A stretch of 38,746 bases of DNA from Victivallales bacterium (GCA_017548425.1 JAFZAB010000200.1:1-38746), one strand, 5' to 3'. Positions 8,991 through 17,238 are shown, counted from the first letter of the stretch. The notes: generated from the sequence alone by a model not told the origin. Program-made: numbers and translations.

Positions 8991-10172
8991 ATGAAAATAG
9001 AAGATGCATTACTGACGAAAAATCCATGCTACAAGACGGGCCGCAAGATTGAAGTGAAAGGGCTGATGCTGCATTCAGTCGGTTGTACGCAGCCGCATGC
9101 CATGGCGTTTGTAAAGTCATGGAACAGTCCGGATTATGAACGCGCATGCGTCCATGGATTCATCGATGCGGAGACGGGCGTCGTCTATCAGACGTTGCCG
9201 TGGGCGCATCGCGGCTGGCATGGTGCGTCCGGCCCGAACGGCAGTGTGAACAACACGCATATCGGCGTGGAGATGTGCGAATCCGGCAGCTTGAAATACA
9301 CGCATGGTGCGACGTTTGAATGCTCTAATCCGGACGAAGCGAAGACAATGGCGAAGCGGACGTTTGACGCTGCCGTGGAGCTATTTGCGTATCTCTGCAA
9401 GAAATATCGGTTGGATCCGCTGGCGGACGGCGTCATCATTTCCCATAAGGAAGGGCATGATCGCGGCGTGGCGTCCGGCCATGTCGATCCCGAACATTTG
9501 TGGACGCAGTTGGACATGCCGCTTTCGATGGATGTGTTCCGCAAGGCTGTGAAGGCGAAACTGGACAGCGGCGACGTTTATCAAGACGATTATCCGACGC
9601 ATTTGCAGGCGAAGGATTTGGCGGATCTGCCGGAAGAGGCGATCGTGGAAAAGGTCGGGCCGTTGTTCACGGCGGATCATCGGGCCTACGGCGTCATGGC
9701 GGCCGTTTCGATGGCGCAGTTCATTCTGGAATCCGCCTACGGCAAATCCGAATTGGCGCAGAACGCGAACAATTGCTTCGGCATGAAGAAGATTCTTTCT
9801 GGCAACTGCTGGGGCGGTTCCGCATGGGACGGCGAGTCGTTCTACACGAAGAAGACGACGGAAGAATATAAGGTTGGTGAGATTTCCATCATCACGGCGG
9901 ACTTCCGCAAATATCCGTGCATCGAGGCGTCGATCGCGGATCATTCCGCCTATCTGCTCGGTGCGAAGAACGGTGACAAGCTGCGCTATGAAGGGATTGC
10001 GGAACTGACGGATTACCATGATGTTGCGCAGTGCATCAAGGATGGCGGCTACGCGACGTCCTCCACGTATGTGGAGAAGCTCTGTCGCATCATTGAGAAG
10101 TGGAATCTGACACGGTTCAATTTTGATCCAGAAGGTTCTGAAAAACAACAGCCCAGAGTTCAGGTAGTTTAA
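8991..10172 (+). CDS. Bifunctional peptidoglycan amidase-glucosaminidase
   Basis: A 393-residue murein hydrolase with two catalytic parts. Residues about 20-190 are an Amidase_2 (N-acetylmuramoyl-L-alanine amidase) domain: H28 in LMLHSVG, H152/H156 in SHKEGHDRG, and H164/D166 in SGHVDPEHLW are candidate zinc ligands and catalytic residues. Residues about 215-385 are a glucosaminidase domain (MAQFILESAYGKSELAQNANNCFGMKK, candidate acid E228) that would cut the glycan chain. There is no signal peptide or membrane segment, so release would need lysis, a holin or a non-Sec route; the layout resembles phage endolysins and Firmicute autolysins. Only the shared terminator separates it from the pseudopilin. 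Confidence 0.9.
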   Translation: MKIEDALLTKNPCYKTGRKIEVKGLMLHSVGCTQPHAMAFVKSWNSPDYERACVHGFIDAETGVVYQTLPWAHRGWHGASGPNGSVNNTHIGVEMCESGSLKYTHGATFECSNPDEAKTMAKRTFDAAVELFAYLCKKYRLDPLADGVIISHKEGHDRGVASGHVDPEHLWTQLDMPLSMDVFRKAVKAKLDSGDVYQDDYPTHLQAKDLADLPEEAIVEKVGPLFTADHRAYGVMAAVSMAQFILESAYGKSELAQNANNCFGMKKILSGNCWGGSAWDGESFYTKKTTEEYKVGEISIITADFRKYPCIEASIADHSAYLLGAKNGDKLRYEGIAELTDYHDVAQCIKDGGYATSSTYVEKLCRIIEKWNLTRFNFDPEGSEKQQPRVQVV

Positions 10173-10195
10173 AAATCAATACGTCTTGCCAATAA

Positions 10196-10229
10196 AAAGC
10201 CCTGCGCGTCATGTGACGCGCAGGGCTTT
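10196..10229. terminator. Bidirectional terminator
   Basis: Perfect 16-bp inverted repeat AAAGCCCTGCGCGTCA / TGACGCGCAGGGCTTT with a two-base centre. A-rich on the left and T-rich on the right, it can stop transcription of both the amidase (plus) and the pseudopilin (minus). Confidence 0.92.
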
Positions 10230-10255
10230 GTGGTGTTTAAGATGTTGTCAGATGC

Positions 10256-10984
10256 TTACTTCCAGTCCCAGTGGCAGTCAGCCGCGCCGACGGTTAAACC
10301 ATCCGGCAGGGGGCCGAAGAACTGACGCCACGGCATGTAGGCGACATGGCCGTCGAAGAAGCTGACGTTCATGCCCTGCTTGTCGTTGTGACGCGGGACG
10401 GGGCGGCGGTTGTTGTCGTCCGAAGCGGTGCCGTAGTACGGGCCGCCGGCGACGGCGTTGGAGGTGTTGACGTAATAGGGGGCCATCCACTGCCAATGGC
10501 AGCCCTTGGAGCCCATTGTGACCCATGTGGAGGGATTGTAGTTGCCGGCGACGGAGTCACCGCAGTTCTGCGCATCCGTGTGGTCGGACGTGAAAGAAGG
10601 CGATCCGACTTGCGTCAGCGGATAGGCCGTGTAGTTGCCGTGGAGGTTGCGGCTGCAGGCGTAGCCCATGAAATAGTTACCGTATTTCAGATCCGGCTTG
10701 GTGGGGCACTGGAGCATCTTCTGGTCGCCAAGATATCCGTTCAGATCCCAAACTTGATACCATGTCTTGGCGACATCGCCGCCCCACCAGCCCCAGACGA
10801 CCATGTTGCCGTTGTCGTTGGCGTACATCATTTCCGTCAAGGCGATCTGCTTGAGGTTGCTTGTGCAGGAAATTGAGAAGGCTTTGTCACGGGCTTTCTG
10901 GAGGGCCGGCAGCAACATCGCGGCGAGAATCGCGATGATGGCGATGACGACCAATAATTCAATCAACGTAAAGTGTTTTTTCAT
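10256..10984 (-). CDS. Type II pseudopilin-like protein (H-X9-DG family)
   Basis: A 242-residue prepilin-like protein. The N-terminus [34 protein letters not shown] is a class III signal and hydrophobic helix: cleavage before F5, E9 at +5. The residue before the cleavage site is histidine where classical prepilins have glycine. The mature domain is rich in W, Y, N and G, has a few cysteines ([17 protein letters not shown]), and ends with [21 protein letters not shown], the H-X9-DG motif of the PVC-group DUF1559-like proteins. Such proteins occur in large families there and are presumed surface or secretion-fibre subunits. AAGGAG lies five bases before the ATG. It diverges from the dipeptidase across a 203-bp spacer. 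Confidence 0.92.
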   Translation of the reverse strand: MKKHFTLIELLVVIAIIAILAAMLLPALQKARDKAFSISCTSNLKQIALTEMMYANDNGNMVVWGWWGGDVAKTWYQVWDLNGYLGDQKMLQCPTKPDLKYGNYFMGYACSRNLHGNYTAYPLTQVGSPSFTSDHTDAQNCGDSVAGNYNPSTWVTMGSKGCHWQWMAPYYVNTSNAVAGGPYYGTASDDNNRRPVPRHNDKQGMNVSFFDGHVAYMPWRQFFGPLPDGLTVGAADCHWDWK

Positions 10985-11187
10985 GATGGCTCCTTGGATT
11001 TTTGAATCTTTGGTATTTGGTTAAAACAGTATTTTTATCTTTAACATATCTTAAGGTAATATCGGCATTGTTTTTGTCAAATCTTTTGATAAAAAATAGG
11101 ATTAGGGGCTCCGAAACATGTTCAGTTGTGGAAAAAGAAGCAAGCCGCGCTACATTTAGACAGCTATTAAAACAATAGGAAACAATC

Positions 11188-11790
11188 ATGGAGCCAGATT
11201 TTCTTTATTTGAATGATGTAATTCCAGACGCGATCATCGATTTGCGATATGCGTCGGATTTCAATTTTGTCGGTCATCGGATTGACGGCTATCTATCGTC
11301 GCGTCCGAGTCTTTCACGACCAGCGGCGGTAGGCCTTGCGGCGGCTGCGGAAGATTTCAGACGGTTGGGTTACCGCATTCTGATTTACGACGCATATCGG
11401 CCGCAACGCGCAGTGGATCATTTCATCCGTTGGAGCCTTGATCCAAACGATTTGGGCAATCCGTCATTTTATGAAGGCACGCCGAAGGACAAGATTTTTG
11501 AGAAAGGCTTTTTGAGCAGACGCTCCGCGCATTCGCGCGGCAGCGCCGTCGATATCACAATCGTCCATCCAGACGGTTCGCCGATTGATATGGGCGGCGG
11601 TTTCGATTGGTTCATGCCCGTCTCCTATACGGAATGTCCGGACATAACAGACGAACAACGTGCGAACCGCCGTCTGCTGGCAAAAGTCGTGACGGCGCAT
11701 GGCTTCAAGTCCATCACGACCGAATGGTGGCATTTCAAACTGATTGACGAACCGTATCCCGATACATTCTTTGATTTTCCCGTGCAGTGA
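11188..11790 (+). CDS. ddpX: D-alanyl-D-alanine dipeptidase (VanX/DdpX family)
   Basis: A 200-residue M15D zinc dipeptidase that splits D-Ala-D-Ala, used in peptidoglycan turnover or, in resistance clusters, to deplete the vancomycin target. Seen: R71 in DAYRPQRAV, zinc ligands H115 and D122 in SAHSRGSAVDIT, catalytic E179 and ligand H182 in TEWWHFKL. Full length with no signal peptide, so cytosolic. No vanH/vanA-type ligase or vanRS is nearby, so a catabolic or recycling role is likelier than resistance. It lies 203 bp from the divergent pseudopilin and 57 bp before the M28 peptidase gene, with TCCCTTT repeats in that gap. Confidence 0.92.
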   Translation: MEPDFLYLNDVIPDAIIDLRYASDFNFVGHRIDGYLSSRPSLSRPAAVGLAAAAEDFRRLGYRILIYDAYRPQRAVDHFIRWSLDPNDLGNPSFYEGTPKDKIFEKGFLSRRSAHSRGSAVDITIVHPDGSPIDMGGGFDWFMPVSYTECPDITDEQRANRRLLAKVVTAHGFKSITTEWWHFKLIDEPYPDTFFDFPVQ

Positions 11791-11801
11791 GTTAACTGCC
11801 G

Positions 11802-11827
11802 TGTCCCTTTCGTCCCTTTTGTCCCTT
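11802..11827. repeat. TGTCCCTTT tandem repeat
   Basis: Three units, TGTCCCTTT, CGTCCCTTTT, GTCCCTT, of the same family as the repeat at 1260-1296 (shared TGTCCCTTTCGTCC). It lies 20 bases before the M28 peptidase ATG; in both places the units read TCCCTTT in the sense of the following gene. Confidence 0.85.
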
Positions 11828-11847
11828 CAAAAAAAGGCTTCACCACT

Positions 11848-12786
11848 ATGAACAAAGATTTGCTTTCAGCCGTTTCGATTGAGAATCTCCGCCGCGACTT
11901 GTTCTATTTCTGCCGTGATCCGTTCACGTTCCGTACGGTTTCCTACACAGCACCGTGGCACGAGAAGAATTCATTGGATGAAATCGATGATTTCATCTTC
12001 GCGGAACTGAAAAAATACGCAGATGATGTAAAGAAATATCCGAACAAAATACGGGCGTTCCGTTGCAACAGCAGCAAGCCGCTCCATCATTGGTATGATT
12101 CGCCGCGGCCGGAAGATCCGTGGTATGACGCGAACAGCATTCAAGTGACGCTGCCCGGCTCGGAGAAGCCTGATGAAATCATCCAATTGATTTCCCACAA
12201 GGATTCTATGAGTTGGATCAATTCGCCCGGAGCACACGATAACGCGGTTGGCGCGGTGGCCAATCTGGAATTGGTTCGCGTCTTATCCAAACTGCCTCAC
12301 AAGAGGACGATACGCGTGTTGTTCTGCAATGAGGAGCATCATCCGTGGCATAGTCTCGTCATGGCGGAGACAGCAAAAAAGGCTGGTGACAACATCATCG
12401 CCATCATGAACCAAGACTCGCTCTGCGGCAAGACGGATGAAGCCGCGGCGGCTGGCATCAAGACGATGGTGGCGTGCTACAGCACGCCGCAGGGCAAACA
12501 GCTGGCGGAATTCATGGTGAAGGAGAATGAAAAATACGGCATTCCGATGTGCGTGACGATTGGCGACAAGCCGGGTATCAACGATGATGACGGCAGCTAC
12601 ATCAAGGCGGGCTATGTCAATACCATTAATAACATTGGTTCATGGCCGTATGCGGATCCGCAGTACCATTTGCGCGGCGACATTCCCGAACGCGTGGATA
12701 TGTTCAACTTGTTGTACAGCGCACAGTTGATTCTGACGGCCATCATGGATATTGATGAAATTGGAACAGCGGCGTTCTTGGGCTGA
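11848..12786 (+). CDS. M28-family zinc peptidase-like protein
   Basis: A 312-residue protein of the M28 aminopeptidase/glutaminyl-cyclase fold. Ligand and catalytic positions appear in order: H117 and D119 in SHKDSM, D131 in GAHDNAVGAV, the E162-E163 pair in FCNEEHH, D190 in IMNQDS, and H274 in PQYHLRGDIPERVDM. This is a complete two-zinc site. There is no signal peptide, so it is cytosolic or non-classically placed, and the peptide or N-acyl substrate is unknown. A weak AAGG lies 11 bases upstream of the ATG. The next gene starts 20 bp after its stop, suggesting it heads the operon with the DUF4838 protein. Confidence 0.85.
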   Translation: MNKDLLSAVSIENLRRDLFYFCRDPFTFRTVSYTAPWHEKNSLDEIDDFIFAELKKYADDVKKYPNKIRAFRCNSSKPLHHWYDSPRPEDPWYDANSIQVTLPGSEKPDEIIQLISHKDSMSWINSPGAHDNAVGAVANLELVRVLSKLPHKRTIRVLFCNEEHHPWHSLVMAETAKKAGDNIIAIMNQDSLCGKTDEAAAAGIKTMVACYSTPQGKQLAEFMVKENEKYGIPMCVTIGDKPGINDDDGSYIKAGYVNTINNIGSWPYADPQYHLRGDIPERVDMFNLLYSAQLILTAIMDIDEIGTAAFLG

Positions 12787-12806
12787 AAAAGATAAAAGGC
12801 TAACCA

Positions 12807-13364
12807 ATGAAAAGCATCTTGGCGACAATGGCGGTCTTGCTGGCGGCGGGCGTAGCGGCGGAGGAATTGAAGCCTGCGGAAGCCGCATCAACAGCATGTG
12901 TCTGTATCGACTGGTGGACGACAAAGTATCTGTGGGTGGGCAATCCGAACGTGCTCAACCGAAAGGACCGCACGTCCATCCGCTTTGATTTGACGAAATA
13001 TCTCGCCAAGGGGCGTGTCGCCAAGGCAGAACTCTGCCTTGCTGTGCATCCGTTCGGCATCTATGACGAAAATACGTTCGTCGTGGAACAATTGATGCGT
13101 GAACGCATGCAGTTGAAGCCGACGGATACGCTGAGCGATGATGCCGAAAAACGGGCGGAATTCGTCCTCAAGGCTGAAGACAAACCGCCTTGCCGTCAAC
13201 GGTTTGATGTGACGGAATGTGTGAACAAGTTGTTGCAAACTGGTCATACGCAACTCGTTCTGCGTCTTCGTGATACGACGGTGGAAGAACGCGGCAACAA
13301 GAAGAACAAAGCGGAGGGATTGGCCGTCATCGCCAATGAATTGAAATTGGAGGTTTTGCCATGA
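12807..13364 (+). CDS. Small secreted protein with DNRLRE-like jelly roll
   Basis: A 185-residue exported protein. Residues 1-18 (MKSILATMAVLLAAGVAA) form a signal peptide. The rest has the alternating pattern of DNRLRE/CBM96-like beta-sandwich domains: TSIRFDLTKYLAKGRVAKAELCLAV, then RQRFDVTECVNKLLQTG and QLVLRLRDT. Such domains occur at the surface and often bind sugar. The stop overlaps the start of the DUF4838 gene by four bases (ATGA), implying translational coupling and joint function, perhaps as a separate binding subunit. The domain call is from pattern only. Confidence 0.7.
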   Translation: MKSILATMAVLLAAGVAAEELKPAEAASTACVCIDWWTTKYLWVGNPNVLNRKDRTSIRFDLTKYLAKGRVAKAELCLAVHPFGIYDENTFVVEQLMRERMQLKPTDTLSDDAEKRAEFVLKAEDKPPCRQRFDVTECVNKLLQTGHTQLVLRLRDTTVEERGNKKNKAEGLAVIANELKLEVLP

Positions 13365-15673
13365 TGAACAGACATATTCCGATGTTGACGACCATCGCCA
13401 TGATGCTGGCGGCGGCGGTTCCCGCAGGAATCCAAGGGCCTGATGGGCAAGCCTATACGCATATCGTCATTGAAAAGGACGCGCCTGATTCCGTGAAGCT
13501 TGCAGCTTCCGAAATGCAGCAGTTCATCGGGCGGCTGTGCGGTGTCCAACTGACTATCCGCAACGAGGCGTTGGAAGGTGAGGCCGCGATTCATCTTGGG
13601 CATGGCGTCGAGACGGAATCGCTGCCATCGGACGGTTTCCGTATCAAGACGGCACCGAAGGCGCTGTACATCGCAGGAAAGGACAGCCGCAATCCGCCAC
13701 CGGTCGGCCCGCGCAATCCATGGCGTCGTACGGAATTGATTAACAATGAGTTGAAGTTGGCGGCGCTTCATGATCAAGGGACGCTCTGCGGCGTCTATGC
13801 GTTTCTGGAGGAGTTTGGCGGTATCCGTTTCTACTGGCCGGGAGAGGACGGTATTGTTCTGCAACCTGTTGATGAACTGAAACTTCCGGAAATCGACATG
13901 ATGCGTTCGCCGCGTTTTAGCTATCGTTATCCGTGGTTCTGCTTGTTTGAGAAGGACAAAGACAACGCTTTGTGGTTCCATCGCGCAGGCTTTGGCGGCC
14001 ACGCTCCCGTTGTCATCATCCACAGCTTCAACTTCGTGAAGCATCATCAGCAGGAACATCCGGAATTCTGGGCGCTCGTCAATGGTAAACGCGCGTTCAC
14101 AAACGAATGCGTTGCGGATGGCCATGGTCATCTCTGTCTGAACAATCCGGATTTGCTGAAAACATGGTGCGACGATATTCGTAAGTACTTCGACGCCAAT
14201 CCTGAAATGGAAGTCTATCCCATCGTGCCGAACGATGGATTGACGCGGATTTGCGAATGTCCGCAATGCCAGGCGGATCTGCGGCCGCAGGCCGCTTCCA
14301 ACGGCGTGTTTTCCTATCATATCTGGAAATTCGTCAATGCCGTCGCACGGGAAATCCGCAAGACGCATCCAAATCGCTACATCGGCTGTTTGGCTTATGA
14401 AAAATACTGGCAACCGCCGGAAGAGATTGATTTCGAACCAAATGTGGCGGTCATGATCTGCCATTCACGCAGTTCGATGACCGATGAAAAGACCAGTGAA
14501 GACTTTTGGAACGGCGTGAATGCGTGGTCGAAAAAGTCTGGACGGCTCTATTTCTGGGATTGGTATCTCAACCATTGGCCGCCGACGGATTTTCTGCCGA
14601 TTTTCTATCCGCAAACCATTGAACGTGAAATCCGTAAGATGGCGGCGAATCCGAAATTCTGCGGTGAATTTATCGAATCGGAGAATTTCCGCGACGCCTT
14701 CCCGTTCGGCCATGAACGCATTGGAATGCCCGGCATGCAGCATCTGAATCTTTATCTGACGGCGAAGCTGTTGTGGAATCCGCAACTGAGCGTAAAAGCG
14801 ATTCTGGACGAATACTACAAGCTGTTCTATGGTCCGGCCAAAGCTCCGATGCGGGGCTTCTGGGAGATGGCGGAGGCTGTTCGCAATGAGGCGTTTGTCA
14901 AAGGAAATACCGCTCCTGATAGTATTTTTACGCGTCAGAACCTATTGGCGCTGAATGAATTCCTGCAAAACGCGCTAAAAGCCGTCCCGCAGGATTCCGT
15001 CTATGCGCGGCGAATCAAAACGGTGAATGACGAGTTCCAGAAAGGCGCCAAACGGCTGACGAGCATGGAAGCGGCAGGCAAGTCGTTATTTGAAGTACAA
15101 CCAGTGGAGCAACTTAGCGATCTGGACAATCTGAAACCAATGCGTTTCTACGACAAATTCGCGGATTGGAGCGAGCCGCCGACATGGCTTTACGCAGGCT
15201 ATGATCGCCGCAATCTGTATCTGAAGTTCCTCTGCTATGAGCCGAACATGGACAAACTTCGCGCGACAGTCACGGAGCACGACAAAGGAACGATTTGGGA
15301 CGACGACTGTGTGGAATTGTTCTTTTTCACGGATCCGAACAAGTTGGAAAAAGGCTATCACATTATCATCAATACACTTGGAACGATCATGGATGGAATA
15401 CAGACACGCCCTGTCGCTCCAGATCTGTCATGGGAATCCAACGTGAAATGCGACATTGTGAAGGAGGAGACGCGATGGATCGTGAATGTGACGCTTCCGT
15501 TTACATCGTTGGGAATCAACGATATAAACTTTGCCGGAGAAATGATCGTCAATTTCTTCCGCACGCGTGTTGCAGGCGGTCGGCCGACGCCATTTGTCTG
15601 GTCGCCTACGGGCGATGCAGCGTATTTCGTGCCGAAGAAATTCGGACGGATGCGCTTTGTGAAGGCCGAGTGA
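13361..15673 (+). CDS. DUF4838 glycosidase-like protein with C-terminal CBM9-like domain
   Basis: A 770-residue exported protein, signal peptide about 1-23. An alpha-glucuronidase N-domain-like region (VKLAASEMQQFIGRLCGVQLTI, GVYAFLEEFGGIRFYWPGEDG) precedes a DUF4838 barrel-like region with a CECPQCQ cluster (about 300-307), LAYEKYWQPPEEI and FCGEFIESENF. The last 180 residues (WLYAGYDRRNLYLKFLCYEP, DDDCVELFFFTDPN) resemble the CBM9-like fold used by sugar-binding modules. DUF4838 proteins are abundant in Lentisphaerae, Planctomycetes and Bacteroidetes and are presumed polysaccharide hydrolases, though activity is unproven for most. Translationally coupled to the preceding small secreted protein. 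Confidence 0.86.
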   Translation: MMNRHIPMLTTIAMMLAAAVPAGIQGPDGQAYTHIVIEKDAPDSVKLAASEMQQFIGRLCGVQLTIRNEALEGEAAIHLGHGVETESLPSDGFRIKTAPKALYIAGKDSRNPPPVGPRNPWRRTELINNELKLAALHDQGTLCGVYAFLEEFGGIRFYWPGEDGIVLQPVDELKLPEIDMMRSPRFSYRYPWFCLFEKDKDNALWFHRAGFGGHAPVVIIHSFNFVKHHQQEHPEFWALVNGKRAFTNECVADGHGHLCLNNPDLLKTWCDDIRKYFDANPEMEVYPIVPNDGLTRICECPQCQADLRPQAASNGVFSYHIWKFVNAVAREIRKTHPNRYIGCLAYEKYWQPPEEIDFEPNVAVMICHSRSSMTDEKTSEDFWNGVNAWSKKSGRLYFWDWYLNHWPPTDFLPIFYPQTIEREIRKMAANPKFCGEFIESENFRDAFPFGHERIGMPGMQHLNLYLTAKLLWNPQLSVKAILDEYYKLFYGPAKAPMRGFWEMAEAVRNEAFVKGNTAPDSIFTRQNLLALNEFLQNALKAVPQDSVYARRIKTVNDEFQKGAKRLTSMEAAGKSLFEVQPVEQLSDLDNLKPMRFYDKFADWSEPPTWLYAGYDRRNLYLKFLCYEPNMDKLRATVTEHDKGTIWDDDCVELFFFTDPNKLEKGYHIIINTLGTIMDGIQTRPVAPDLSWESNVKCDIVKEETRWIVNVTLPFTSLGINDINFAGEMIVNFFRTRVAGGRPTPFVWSPTGDAAYFVPKKFGRMRFVKAE

Positions 15674-15748
15674 TTTTTCGAGTCTTTTGAATCAATGGTA
15701 TCTTTTTCCCTTGGTGATTTTTTTTTCAAAAAAATATTGATATAAAAA

Positions 15749-15776
15749 TTGAAAAAATACATCAAACATATATAAT
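15749..15776 (+). promoter_or_regulatory. Promoter of the toxin-antitoxin operon
   Basis: TTGAAA (15749-15754), 16-bp spacer, TATAAT (15771-15776), in a very AT-rich stretch. The 8-bp direct repeat ATCAAACA at 15761-15768 and 15781-15788, exactly 20 bp apart, brackets the -10 box and could be an operator for autoregulation by the antitoxin. Confidence 0.65.
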
Positions 15777-15825
15777 AATGATCAAACAGATTTAAAAGAG
15801 CATAAAATAACATTAGAGACGAACA

Positions 15826-16240
15826 TTGAAAAACAGTTTTCAGGAGATAGAAGCGTACCTGCATGATGTGAAAAACGCTGTGCGGGAAGGACAATATCGA
15901 TTGGATTTAAATGCAAAAACGTCTAGACAATCAAACTCTTTTTAGTGATTATGTTCTTGATATGCAAGATGTTGAGAAAATCTTGCTGTCATTGTCGCCA
16001 TGGGATTTCTCTGAAGCCGTACAGAACCGCCATAAAGGCTTTGAAAATGAAATGCTTTTCATCTTCGGAAAGATGGTAAGGTTGTTACAGCGCTATGGCA
16101 ATCAAGAGGAAAATGTCCCCCTATACATTAAAATAAACAAGTTTATGGATGGCTTTGTCATTATCATATCGTTTCACAAACAACGGCGAAGGTTGAGATT
16201 TCATTTCAAAAACATCCATGACAAGGAGTCTGGACAATGA
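15826..16240 (+). pseudogene. mqsR: MqsR-family toxin, split by a +1 frameshift
   Basis: Two overlapping frames together encode an MqsR-type mRNA-interferase toxin. Frame 1 (15826-15945, TTG start, AGAGA just upstream, 39 codons) gives the N-terminus FQEIEAYLHDVKNAVREGQY. Frame 2 (15911-16240) gives NQTLFSDYVLDMQDVEKILLSLSPWDF, then FIFGK, LYIKIN and IIISFH, matching the family core and its C-terminal SFH strand. Removing one A from the A5 run at 15915-15919 joins them as ...LNAK-RLDNQ..., a full-length toxin of about 137 residues. As it stands, the toxin is broken, an assembly error is present, or +1 frameshifting is used. The stop overlaps the antitoxin ATG by four bases (ATGA). Toxin-before-antitoxin order matches mqsRA. 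Confidence 0.72.
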
Positions 16241-17238
16241 GTAAACATATCGATTTTTGTATCACATGCCGGAAGCAGACGGAATATGAATTGCGTATGA
16301 ATGATGTACGCAAACGCATCCGTGGGAAGGAACATGTGTTTTCAGTCATTTCGGCCATCTGCAAGACATGTGGTTCGGAGATGGGATTTCCATGGCTTAT
16401 AGACTTGAATATCAAACGGATAGATGAACAGTACCGCATTCAGGAAGGACTGGTTTCTATTGAAGATATTCGAAAACTGATGGCGCTGTATGACATCGGG
16501 AAGACGCCTTTGTCGCTGGCGTTGGGCTTTGGTGAAGTCACGTTGCCGCGATATCTGTGCGGTCAGATGCCGTCGCGTCAGTGTTCGAAAATCATTGGAC
16601 AGGCGTTGGAGTCACCAGACTTCATGAGGAACTGCTTGGAGAAAAATCGTCAGGCAATTGGCGAAACGGCATTCAGAAAGTCAATGTCGGCATTGAAACG
16701 TGTTGAGCGTCTGTTTGAATTGTCAGAAGGCATGTTAGGTTGTATTTCATACATATTCGCTCGATTGGAAGAAGTTACACCTTTGGCATTGCAGAAGCTC
16801 CTTTATTATGCACAGGGAATTTTTCTTGCAAGGTATAATGCACCTTTGTTTGATGAAGATTGTCAGGCGTGGGTGCATGGTCCTGTCTATGGACAAGTCT
16901 ATGGCATGTTTCGTGATTTTAAATTCAATCCTATTGATGATGAACGCTTTGCTGTGCTACGAGGACGCTATGCCATTCTGAAGCGGGAGGCAATTTCCGT
17001 ATTGGATGTGGTGTTGGGAAGTTTCGGTCAGTATGGCGGCAAGTTGTTGGAAAGCATTACGCATCAGGAAGCACCATGGCTGGAAGCGCGTCAAACCGTC
17101 GATGAATGTGAGAGAACACAGAATGTGATGGAAAAAGAGGCCATTAAACGGTATTTTCTGGAGGTTAAGAATACGTATGGCATTGATACGATCGCCCAAT
17201 TGGAACAATACATAGCAAGCCGAAAAGCAACTGTTTGA
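16237..17238 (+). CDS. MqsA zinc ribbon / HTH / Panacea (DUF4065) antitoxin
   Basis: A 333-residue three-part antitoxin. Residues 1-50 are an MqsA/YgiT-type zinc ribbon with C8-x2-C11 and C42-x2-C45. Residues about 70-125 are a helix-turn-helix (IRKLMALYDIGKTPLSLALG, then TLPRYLCGQMPS) expected to bind the operon's own promoter. Residues about 165-295 are a Panacea (DUF4065/SocA) domain: YIFARLEEVTPLALQKLLYYAQG and DCQAWVHGPVYGQVYGMF. Panacea domains neutralise many unrelated toxins by direct contact. The gene overlaps the MqsR-like toxin by four bases. The module is more AT-rich than its neighbours, consistent with horizontal arrival. The frame is intact, unlike the toxin. Confidence 0.9.
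   Translation: MSKHIDFCITCRKQTEYELRMNDVRKRIRGKEHVFSVISAICKTCGSEMGFPWLIDLNIKRIDEQYRIQEGLVSIEDIRKLMALYDIGKTPLSLALGFGEVTLPRYLCGQMPSRQCSKIIGQALESPDFMRNCLEKNRQAIGETAFRKSMSALKRVERLFELSEGMLGCISYIFARLEEVTPLALQKLLYYAQGIFLARYNAPLFDEDCQAWVHGPVYGQVYGMFRDFKFNPIDDERFAVLRGRYAILKREAISVLDVVLGSFGQYGGKLLESITHQEAPWLEARQTVDECERTQNVMEKEAIKRYFLEVKNTYGIDTIAQLEQYIASRKATV

Noticed and set aside
11126..11156. TTGTGG/TACATT promoter for the dipeptidase
   Set aside because: Spacer is 19 bp and the boxes are weak; not strong enough to list.
11188..11790. Vancomycin-resistance cluster
   Set aside because: Only the VanX-like dipeptidase is present; no vanH, vanA-type ligase or vanRS genes are nearby.
13244..14464. Long open frame (over 400 codons) antisense to the DUF4838 gene
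   Set aside because: Low-complexity Arg/His-rich translation typical of an antisense shadow in GC-biased codons; no domain, promoter or ribosome site. Similar antisense frames at 1822-2715, 22288-23397 and 34809-36125 were rejected for the same reason.
10990..15705. Similar TTTTGAATCNNTGGTAT strings at about 11000 and 15688
   Set aside because: About 15 matching bases in AT-rich DNA at two places; could be chance and shows no clear period.
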